This document shows positions 57,791-64,000 of a stretch of 64,000 bases of DNA, one piece after another. The stretch lies in assembly GCA_014193115.1 (NCBI GenBank), contig BJHQ01000004.1, positions 290,332 to 354,331 on the forward strand. The letters are read 5' to 3'. A program made the translations under genes and the position numbers. This DNA is from Planctomycetota bacterium. Its GTDB lineage: Bacteria > Planctomycetota > UBA11346. The notes beneath the pieces are model-generated. The model was given only the letters and a program-made list of their open reading frames with translations. It made no database searches and was not told where the DNA came from. The number at the start of each line of letters is the position of its first letter. Positions within the stretch are counted from its first letter, which is position 1.

Positions 57791-60246
57791 GCCACAACCC
57801 GAACCTGAGCCTTTTCCCAAGCGCATTCGACCCCGAAACCGTGGCCGACCTGCCGTTGACCGCGATCATCACCCGCATCCGCTCGACCGAACTGGTCGAA
57901 AAAACCGCCACGATCCGCGAACGCTTTGCTCTGGCTGGTGGCGGGGCCGCTGGGAAAAAGGCAATCGAACCATTGAAGAAAAGGCTTCCTGGCGTGACCC
58001 TGGCCGGCGCCTTCGACCGGCGGGCCACTGCCGCTTGGCGCGAGCCGTCCGGGTTGGTGCAAATCGACCTCGACCGCATGACGCCGGCCGAACTGGCAGA
58101 GGCCCGCACCCGGTTGATTGCCTGCCCGTGGGTCGGCTGCCTGTGGACCAGCCCCAGCGGCGCCGGGATCAAGGGCGGGGTGCTGGCGCCGGGTCTGCTG
58201 ATGCCAGACCCATCCCGGTACACAGTGATATGGCGGGCCGTGACCCGATGGCTGGCATCCATAGGTCTGACGAACGATCCCGCCGCGAAGGATGCCGCGC
58301 GCCTCGCATTTCTGGCTCACGATCCCGAGGCATGGCACAACCCCGAAGCGATGCCATTCCCGTTGGACGATTGGGCCGAGCCCGAGCCGGTGCAGGCTGC
58401 TCCGCCGCGCGATGTTCCTGAGCGTGACGCGGTGCGCCGTGCCGCTGCATACCTCGACCACCTGCCGCCGAGCATCGCAGGCCAGGGTGGGCATCCAGCC
58501 CTGTTCCGTGCTGCCTGTGCGCTTGTACATGGCTTCGACCTGCCCGAGCCGGTGGCGCTCGACCTGCTGCGCGCCTTCAACCTCCGAGGCGATCCCGAAA
58601 CGGAGGCGCAGCTACAACACAAGATAACCCAAGCCGCTAGCCATCCTCATCGCGAACCGCGTGGGTATCTGCTCATTGCTGACCGGAAACAGACCGAAAA
58701 CGGTCCCAGGGTGCGCGCCTCCGATCCCTGGCCGGCGCCAACGCCGATCCTGGCGGCATCTGATCCGCCGCCATTCGAGCCGGTGGGCATGCTGCCTGCC
58801 GACCTACCCGAGCTGGTCCACCTGGTGGAATCCTTGGCCGAGACGGTGCAGGTGCCTCGCGACCTGGTGGCCGCCGCTGCTGTCGGGTTGGCCGCACTGG
58901 CTTGCTCGCGATCGGTGGAGATTCGTTGCGCGCCCGATTGGTTGGAACCGGCGCCCTTGTGGGTTTTGCCACTGCTGCGGCCCGGTGAACGGAAAAGCGC
59001 AAGCCTTTCCATGCTGGTCCGTCCCTTCCACGCCTGGGCCGCAGATGAGCGGAAGGCCATGGCCGAGCCGGCCGCACGCTTCGCTGAGCGCAGGAAGACC
59101 ATGGAGGCCCGGCTGGCTGCGGTGCGGGCTCGGGCCGCCAAGGCCGATGGAGAAGACCAGCGGAAACTAGAACGCGAGGCATCCGACCTGGCCGCCGAAT
59201 TGGATGGCCTGCCGCTGCGGGTGGCCGCCCCGGATCTGCTGGTGCAGTCATTCACGCCCGAGGGGCTGCGCGATGCCCTGGAAACCAACGGGGAAAAGCT
59301 GGGCATTGTCTCTGCTGAGGCAGATGCCGCCGAACTGCTGGGGGCGCGCTACTCGGATGCCGGGCCGTCCCTCGACCTGCTGTTGTGTGCGCACGCTGGC
59401 GACCCGATCACGACCCGCCGGGCAGGTGGGCGGATCGTGCCCCTCGACCGTCCGGCCGTGGGCATGGTGTTGGCCGTCCAGCCCGAGGCGGTGCGCACCG
59501 TCCTGGCCGACCGGGCTGCCCGTGGGCGCGGGTTGATCGATCGCATGCTGTTGGTCCTGCCTGCGAGCCGCATGGGCACGCGGGTGAACGACCCGCAGCC
59601 AATGACCGCCGAGGTATCCGATTGGTGGGCCAGTGCTGTGCGTGCGTTGCTGGATCGCCCTTGGCCCGGCCGGATGATACTGGGCTACTCTGGCGACCCG
59701 GTGCGCTGCACGTCCCCGCCCCGGTTGCTGACCCTCGACCCCGAGGCACGGGCGATCCTCTGGACGCTCCGGGCCAACATTGAGCCGCGCCTGGCCGAGG
59801 ATGCCGACTTGGCCCACCTGTCCGGCTTCGCCAGCAAGCTGCCCGGCGCCTGCGCCCGGATCGCCCTGACCTTCGCCATGCTCCGGGATCCAAACGCCCA
59901 AACCGTGGGCGCCGAGGCCATGCGCGCCGCCTGCGCCTGGGCATCGTACCTGCTGGCCCACCATCAGGCGGTGCTGGGCGATGCCGCTGAGCCGCCCGAA
60001 GCGCACCACGCCCGGCGCCTGTGGCGTGCCCTGAGCCGCCGAGGCAAGCCGACCATGACCGCTCGTGAACTGCTCGACCTGGTTCGGGACTCGGCGGTGC
60101 CCGACATGGTAAGCTTCCGGCCGATTCTGACCCTGCTGGCCGATCATGGCACCGTCCGTCCGGCACCTGGGGAAGATCCCCGCCCCGGTCGGCCAGCCGA
60201 GCGATGGCAGATCCATCCCGACCTGGTGCCAGACAGTTATGCGTGA
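57787..60246 (+). CDS. DUF3987 protein with primase-like N-terminal domain
   Basis: An 819-residue protein. The first about 230 residues resemble the BT4734/VirE N-terminal primase-related domain (LVQIDLDRMTPAELAEARTRLIACPWVGCLWTSPSGAGIKGGVL). The rest is a DUF3987 region with a degraded Walker-A-like LLRPGERKSASLSML, a coiled stretch at about residues 415-465, and LRDALETNGEKLGIVSAEADAAELL. Such proteins are carried by phages, satellites and islands and are thought to act in replication as helicase-primase-like enzymes. ATG 57787 overlaps the upstream stop; ATG 57775 is an alternative. Its last bases overlap a 22-bp end repeat. Confidence 0.85.
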   Translation: MSHNPNLSLFPSAFDPETVADLPLTAIITRIRSTELVEKTATIRERFALAGGGAAGKKAIEPLKKRLPGVTLAGAFDRRATAAWREPSGLVQIDLDRMTPAELAEARTRLIACPWVGCLWTSPSGAGIKGGVLAPGLLMPDPSRYTVIWRAVTRWLASIGLTNDPAAKDAARLAFLAHDPEAWHNPEAMPFPLDDWAEPEPVQAAPPRDVPERDAVRRAAAYLDHLPPSIAGQGGHPALFRAACALVHGFDLPEPVALDLLRAFNLRGDPETEAQLQHKITQAASHPHREPRGYLLIADRKQTENGPRVRASDPWPAPTPILAASDPPPFEPVGMLPADLPELVHLVESLAETVQVPRDLVAAAAVGLAALACSRSVEIRCAPDWLEPAPLWVLPLLRPGERKSASLSMLVRPFHAWAADERKAMAEPAARFAERRKTMEARLAAVRARAAKADGEDQRKLEREASDLAAELDGLPLRVAAPDLLVQSFTPEGLRDALETNGEKLGIVSAEADAAELLGARYSDAGPSLDLLLCAHAGDPITTRRAGGRIVPLDRPAVGMVLAVQPEAVRTVLADRAARGRGLIDRMLLVLPASRMGTRVNDPQPMTAEVSDWWASAVRALLDRPWPGRMILGYSGDPVRCTSPPRLLTLDPEARAILWTLRANIEPRLAEDADLAHLSGFASKLPGACARIALTFAMLRDPNAQTVGAEAMRAACAWASYLLAHHQAVLGDAAEPPEAHHARRLWRALSRRGKPTMTARELLDLVRDSAVPDMVSFRPILTLLADHGTVRPAPGEDPRPGRPAERWQIHPDLVPDSYA

Positions 60247-60328
60247 TTTGCGGGACAATTCCGGGGAGTCCCGGGCCGATGGGCGATGCCTGTTGCGGGT
60301 GCTTGTGCGTGATTTGCGGGACAATTCC
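60241..60328 (+). repeat. Two identical copies of the 22-bp end repeat, right end
   Basis: Copies at 60241-60262 and 60307-60328 are identical over 22 nt; the first overlaps the stop codon of the DUF3987 gene. They face the two diverged copies at the left end. Spacing between the copies is 66 nt here and 80 nt at the left. Confidence 0.85.
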
Positions 60329-60401
60329 TAGGGGTGGATGGTCCAGGGTCATCAACACATATTTGTTTGATCCCCGCGTATGCCACCTATCAGTCCCCAA
60401 G

Positions 60402-60450
60402 CCCGGGGGGGACCCTTAGCCAAGGTCATGACCTCGCGGGTCCCCCCGGG
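60402..60450. repeat. Large nested dyad near the right end of the element
   Basis: The left arm 60402-60415 and right arm 60438-60450 pair over 13 bp with one bulged G. Between them lies a perfect 12-bp palindrome, AGGTCATGACCT, at 60423-60434. Candidates are a replication origin, a regulator operator or a terminator for the DUF3987 gene. The other gap bases (60329-60401, 60451-60564) show nothing recognisable. Confidence 0.75.
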
Positions 60451-60564
60451 GCCGCCCCGGCCTGACGGGACGTAAACGCAATCGGGGCATTTTTTTCCGG
60501 ACGTGACAAGCGCAAGTAACAATGCTGCATGCACCTAAAAACCAAAACACCAAGGAAAATTCCT

Positions 60565-60792
60565 ATGAATCAACCTCAACGCATGCCTGGCCGGTTCTTC
60601 AAGCCTGGCATTGATGCACAAATAGCACAGCGAAAAGCTATCAAGGCGCGCCGCGCCACCGATGCATGGATGCGTGAGGACGTGACTGCGTTCCTGCTGC
60701 GTGACAGGCGATTGCCTGATGCCCTGGTGGCCGAAATCCTGGCCAGGGTCCCGACCCGCCGGTTGTGGTACTTGCTGCCCCCTGAAACCTGA
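60565..60792 (+). CDS. Small basic element protein, function unknown
   Basis: A 75-residue protein starting MNQPQRMPGRFFKPGIDAQ, with AAGGAAA 6 nt upstream of ATG 60565; an ATG at 60529 is in frame but lacks such a site. The C-terminal half (VTAFLLRDRRLPDALVAEILARVPTRRLWYLLPP) reads as two helices. No family recognised. It is the last gene before the right attachment site. Confidence 0.6.
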   Translation: MNQPQRMPGRFFKPGIDAQIAQRKAIKARRATDAWMREDVTAFLLRDRRLPDALVAEILARVPTRRLWYLLPPET

Positions 60793-60838
60793 TCCGGCTC
60801 GTAGGTCAACATTGACCCATCCGGGGATGTTTCTTTCT

Positions 60839-60862
60839 CCGGTAGGCATAGGGTAGGCACAG
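60839..60862 (+). repeat. Right-end copy of the TAGGCAYAG tandem pair
   Basis: Exact 24-nt repeat of 53532-53555 in the same orientation, 73 nt inside the right attachment site. With the left copies it brackets the element's attachment core when the circle is formed. Confidence 0.85.
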
Positions 60863-60900
60863 GCCCCCCGAGCAGCATCCGCCATGGCCATCCGAAACGA

Positions 60901-60928
60901 AAAACCCCAGGCTTTCACCTGGGGTTTT
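60901..60928 (-). terminator. tRNA terminator supplied by the element
   Basis: AAAACCCCAGG (60901-60911) pairs with CCTGGGGTTTT (60918-60928) around a 6-nt loop, with T-rich flank in the minus direction. It lies 6 nt beyond the 3' end of the rebuilt tRNA-Glu and replaces the host terminator now at 53341. Confidence 0.85.
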
Positions 60929-60934
60929 CTAAAT

Positions 60935-61007
60935 TACTCCCATGGGGATTTGAACCCCAGTTCGTGGACTGAGAATCCACTGTCCTAGGCCGCTAGACGA
61001 TGGGAGC
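60935..61007 (-). tRNA. tRNA-Glu (CUC anticodon), rebuilt by integration, no encoded CCA
   Basis: On the minus strand it forms a full 73-nt cloverleaf: acceptor GCTCCCA with TGGGAGT, D-arm CGTCTAGCGGCCTAGGACA, anticodon stem GTGGA/TCCAC with loop TTCTCAG (anticodon CUC, Glu) and T-arm CTGGGGTTCAAATCCCC. The bases after the discriminator are not CCA, unlike the two other tRNA genes of the window. Its 3' 41 nt belong to the element and its 5' part to the host. Confidence 0.93.
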
Positions 61008-61101
61008 CTGCGGTGGCGTAGTATCCTGGGAAAAACCGGGGGAAGTCAATGTCCCCATGCTCCTCGGTGAGTTGCCTTTCGGGTCGTCGCGGCTCTGAGG
61101 T

Positions 61102-63180
61102 TCAGTTCGCGACGATCACCCGGACGCCGCATGGTTCGAGGGTCAAGGCGGTGGCGACCGGTTGGCCGGTGAGCAGGTCGGTGCCGCCGCTGGGCAAGGT
61201 GATGGATTGCTCCGATTCCTTCAGATTCACCACCACCCAGCCGGCGTGCTTGCCGGTGTGGTCGGCGCGTGGCGCGACCAGGACGTTTGGACTTCCCGAC
61301 GCCGCCGGGGTCAGTCCAGCGCGGGTGGCGAGGCCCTGGACCAGGTGCAACCAGGTCGGCTGATCCACCGGGCAGCCGATGGTGACGACCTCGCCGGCGC
61401 CGAACTGGTGGCGGATCGCCGCGGCTTGGCCGTCGCCGTAGCCGCCGACATAGCTGGCGATGGCTTCTCCGCTGGTCGGGGCGAAGGCTTCGCACCACTG
61501 CTTCGGCTTGGACTCGCGGCCGTCGGCGAATCGCACCCGGATCCTGTCTTCGACCCACATCGGCGAGAAGCGGCTCGACGATTCGGCGCCGATCAAGGTC
61601 TCCAGTCCGCCGAAGACCCGGTCGCGTTGGACGGTCCACTCGCTGGTGCGGAAGCCGGTGCCAGGTCCCAGCAGCAGTCGTCCGCCGGCTTTGACAAATG
61701 CTGCCAATTGTTCGCGCACGGCCGGCCGCAGGATCGCCAACCACGGTGCGATCAGCATCCGATAACGGCTGAGGTCGTCGCCTGGTTCGACCACGTCGCG
61801 CCACCAATGGGCTGCGGCCAGCGGTCCGTGGACCTCGTCGCGAAATGCGTTCACATAGGCGAAATGGTCGCTGGTCGGATCGATCGACCAGCCCCAGGCA
61901 TTTTCCGCGGAGAACAGCAGGCCCAGGTCGGCTGGCGCCGGCGGATGGTCGAGCAGCCAGGCTCCGACCCGGGCGTACTCCCCGGCCAGGCGCTGCCACG
62001 CTGCCAGGTTGGGGCGCCAAGCGCCCTGGGCGGTGACGAAGGTGCCGTGGAGCATCTCCTGGCCGGCCGGATGTTCGCGCCACTGCCAATAGACCGTGGC
62101 GGTGGAGCCCAAGGCGGTGGCCAGCCACGAGTTCATGCGCAGACCGGCGGCGTCGTGGTGGATGTTCCAGATCCGTCCACCACCCGACCAATTGGGCGCG
62201 GTTTCGAGCAGCCAGAACGGCGCTGGACGGCCATCCGGTCCGCGTTTTTCGGTGCGGGTTCGGTCGTGGCGGTAGACCAGCCAGGGATAATGGTCGAGGT
62301 CCGAGTACATGCTGTGACCGACTCGGTCGAGCACGGCGTTGTGGGCCTTCCAATCCATCTGGAAGGTTCCGGTCATGTTGGTGGTGATCGCCTTGGGAGC
62401 GACGCCGCGCTCTGCCGCCACCGCGCGGATCGCGGTGCACTGATCGGCGATATAGGCGGTCCATTCCTCGTTCTGGAACCTGGCGATGGCGAGGATCAGC
62501 GAAGGATGGTTGCGCTCGGGAACCTCGGTGGAACCAACGCTGGCCAGGACCATCGGCACCTGGTCGAAACGGTCATAGGCCTGGGACCACAGGTCCAGCG
62601 ACCAGGCGCGATTCATTTCGGCGACTGTGCCATAGGTGCGCTCCAGCCAGGCATGGAACCGGCGGCGGGCTTCTGGGCCGTAGTCGAATCCGCTCATCTC
62701 GTTGTCGATCTGCCACGACGCCAGGGCCGGATGGCCGGTGAACGCCAGGGCGAAGGCCCGGGCGATCCGGATGCAGAACTCCCGGTACTTCACGGCAATA
62801 TGCGAGCCATGCTTGCGTTGACCATGGATGTCGCGGACGCCACCGGCAGAGGTCTTGAGGACCTCTGGCCAGGCGCTGGTCAGCCAGGCCGGAGGAGCCG
62901 CGGTGGGCGTCCCGACCATGACCTGGATGCCGTGGGCGTGGCAGCGATCGAGCACCCGCACCGCCCAATCGAGCTCGAACACACCGTCCCGGGGTTCAGC
63001 TCGATACCAAGCGAACTCGAAGATCCGAACCAGACGGATACCGGCCTCCACCATCTTCGCCAAATCGAGATCCCATTCCGCTTCCGGCCACAGTTCCGGA
63101 TACCAGCTGGTGCCGATCAAGACTTCGCGATCACGGGCGAGCTCACGGGTGGCGGGATGGCGGACGGCAGCGCTGCTCAT
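61102..63180 (-). CDS. Beta-galactosidase, glycoside hydrolase family 42
   Basis: A 692-residue GH42 enzyme. The N-terminal TIM barrel begins LIGTSWYPELWPEAEWDLDLAKMVEAGIRLVRI. Acid/base Glu161 lies in WQIDNEMSG, where the usual NEY is NEM, and the nucleophile is probably Glu326 in FWLLETAPNWSG. A class I glutamine-amidotransferase-like trimerisation domain follows (YRMLIAPWLAILRPAVREQL) and a small C-terminal beta domain ends in GVRVIVAN. There is no signal peptide, so it is cytoplasmic and would cleave imported galactosides. It lies just outside the element, 95 bases from the tRNA. Confidence 0.93.
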   Translation of the reverse strand: MSSAAVRHPATRELARDREVLIGTSWYPELWPEAEWDLDLAKMVEAGIRLVRIFEFAWYRAEPRDGVFELDWAVRVLDRCHAHGIQVMVGTPTAAPPAWLTSAWPEVLKTSAGGVRDIHGQRKHGSHIAVKYREFCIRIARAFALAFTGHPALASWQIDNEMSGFDYGPEARRRFHAWLERTYGTVAEMNRAWSLDLWSQAYDRFDQVPMVLASVGSTEVPERNHPSLILAIARFQNEEWTAYIADQCTAIRAVAAERGVAPKAITTNMTGTFQMDWKAHNAVLDRVGHSMYSDLDHYPWLVYRHDRTRTEKRGPDGRPAPFWLLETAPNWSGGGRIWNIHHDAAGLRMNSWLATALGSTATVYWQWREHPAGQEMLHGTFVTAQGAWRPNLAAWQRLAGEYARVGAWLLDHPPAPADLGLLFSAENAWGWSIDPTSDHFAYVNAFRDEVHGPLAAAHWWRDVVEPGDDLSRYRMLIAPWLAILRPAVREQLAAFVKAGGRLLLGPGTGFRTSEWTVQRDRVFGGLETLIGAESSSRFSPMWVEDRIRVRFADGRESKPKQWCEAFAPTSGEAIASYVGGYGDGQAAAIRHQFGAGEVVTIGCPVDQPTWLHLVQGLATRAGLTPAASGSPNVLVAPRADHTGKHAGWVVVNLKESEQSITLPSGGTDLLTGQPVATALTLEPCGVRVIVAN

Positions 63181-63286
63181 GGCTCCAGACTAGGCATCGA
63201 TCAGGACCTTTCACCAGCCCAAGTTTCGAGACGGGCTTGCCAGCCGGAAAATCTCGACAACATGCCGCCCGCCACAAATCGCGACT

Positions 63287-63362
63287 GCTCCCATCGTCTA
63301 GAGGCCTAGGACACATCCCTTTCACGGATGCGACACCGGTTCAAATCCGGTTGGGAGTACCA
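63287..63362 (+). tRNA. tRNA-Glu (UUC anticodon) with CCA
   Basis: Full 76-nt cloverleaf with encoded CCA. Acceptor GCTCCCA/TGGGAGT, D-arm like that of the other Glu gene, anticodon stem CATCC/GGATG with loop CTTTCAC (anticodon UUC) and T-arm ACCGGTTCAAATCCGGT. The acceptor stem is the same as in tRNA-Glu(CUC). Confidence 0.94.
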
Positions 63363-63449
63363 AAGTCGAAATCGAGCACTTCGGCAGCAATGTCGAAGGG
63401 CTTTCTCTTTGTTAGGCAAAGACTTACGTCGCTCACATCTCGGTTCAAA

Positions 63450-63835
63450 GATACCGCGCAGAGGATTTCGCGCCGTTGGGGGATCTTTGAACGCCGCCAC
63501 AGGTCGGCCGCATTCTGCATGAAATCGAACAGGGCCAGGGCCAATTCGCGCCGTTTCGGGTCGTAACTGGGCTGGTGCTCCAGCTGGCCACCTGCCAGAC
63601 TAGGTGTTCAAAAGCTACCTCAGGGGCATCGAGCTCTCGGTCATTCCTGGCCAAGAAGACATAGGCACACATAGCCCCGGCTCGTTTGTTGCCATCGATA
63701 AACGGATGGTTCTGCACGATATGAAACAGGTAAGCAGCCGCCATCGCTGGCAGATCAGAATGCAGAAACTGTCCGCCACCAGGAGCAGGATGGGCAGGAG
63801 CGGTTGCATCATGTCCCGGTCATGCGCTCACGATG
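63450..63835 (-). pseudogene. Decayed Fic/Doc-family toxin gene
   Basis: The minus strand encodes MAAAYLFHIVQNHPFIDGNKRAGAM, with the Fic/Doc catalytic motif HPFIDGNKR at 63680-63713. The frame then breaks at about 63585: one added base restores LEHQPSYDPKRRELALALFDFMQ in another frame. Upstream, HDRDMMQP and HPAPGGGQFLHSDL also lie in different frames. No intact start is visible. At least two frameshifts are needed to read a complete protein, so the gene is dead or the assembly has errors. No partner antitoxin is recognisable in 63841-64000, where I see nothing further. Confidence 0.8.
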
Positions 63836-64000
63836 ATCAGTTGTTGCCGCAGATCCAGAGGCCGGTCCTTGAACAGGGCGATTGCATTACCTACTGAGTG
63901 ACACTGCCGTTAGTCAAAAGCAAGATCTCCTCCAGGCATTTTGTTTCGTATCCAGCCATGCGTCGCCTGCGATTGAGGCCCTTTTTGCTTTCCTGCCGGC

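Larger units (their letters stand above)
53373..60975 (+). mobile_element. Integrative element in tRNA-Glu(CUC), satellite-like, about 7.6 kb
   Basis: Bounded by the 41-nt near-perfect direct repeat of the tRNA 3' half. Carries a tyrosine integrase next to the left end, hicA-hicB, an unknown 373-residue protein, an AlpA/excisionase-like HTH protein, a 138-residue unknown, a DUF3987/primase-like protein and a small basic protein, all on the + strand. Short repeat families lie near both ends and a large dyad lies near the right end. No capsid, tail, terminase, relaxase or conjugation genes are visible. This suggests a phage satellite or small mobilisable island dependent on a helper, which is an inference from gene content. 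Confidence 0.88.

Noticed and set aside
53373..60975. Complete prophage
   Set aside because: No capsid, portal, terminase or tail genes are visible in 7.6 kb.
61162..63309. 715-residue open frame antisense to the GH42 gene
   Set aside because: No domain character; the minus strand encodes a complete beta-galactosidase with catalytic residues.

Overview
The window comes from a high-GC Gram-negative bacterium, most likely of the PVC superphylum (Planctomycetota or Verrucomicrobiota-like). It has an outer-membrane BamA and several families concentrated in that group: DUF1592/DUF1552 pairs, DUF1080 proteins, a ThuA-like protein and a PVC-type propeller protein of the membrane-bound dehydrogenase type. 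No 16S rRNA is present, so the placement is an inference from gene content.

Region 1 (1-22164, all + strand) is a surface polysaccharide locus. It starts inside a WbpE-like sugar aminotransferase followed by a WbpI-like 2-epimerase. It continues with a lipoprotein, a Wzx flippase, a Wzy-like polymerase, three glycosyltransferases, two methyltransferases, a second DegT aminotransferase, a split transketolase, a PglC/WecA-type initiating phosphoglycosyltransferase, a WbpM/CapD-type dehydratase, a GHMP sugar kinase, a Wzi-like outer-membrane barrel and a large membrane protein. Many genes overlap by 4 nt, so much of it is translationally coupled. Base composition is mosaic.

Region 2 (22262-29738) is housekeeping: bamA (- strand), a lone ABC-2 permease, a DUF486 protein, accB-accC and an AraC regulator. 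Region 3 (29815-48011) is typical PVC accessory metabolism: a DUF1592-DUF1552-DUF1080 operon, a PHP-domain protein, a sterol-desaturase fusion, a three-gene c-type cytochrome operon with two CydA-like membrane proteins (- strand), then ThuA, DUF1080, a propeller protein and a TPR protein. Region 4 (48072-52781) holds tRNA-Met, a DUF3052-like gene with ispH, guaB and guaA. guaA is followed by three tandem copies of a hairpin-rich repeat of about 141 nt.

Region 5 (53373-60975) is an integrated element inside a tRNA-Glu(CUC) gene. A displaced 3' half of the tRNA marks the left end and the rebuilt tRNA the right end. It encodes a tyrosine integrase, HicA/HicB, an excisionase/AlpA-like HTH protein, a DUF3987/primase-like protein and three unknown proteins. 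It also has repeat families near both ends and a strong dyad. The gene set resembles a phage satellite or small integrative element. Region 6 (61007-64000) holds a GH42 beta-galactosidase, a tRNA-Glu(UUC) and a decayed Fic/Doc toxin gene.
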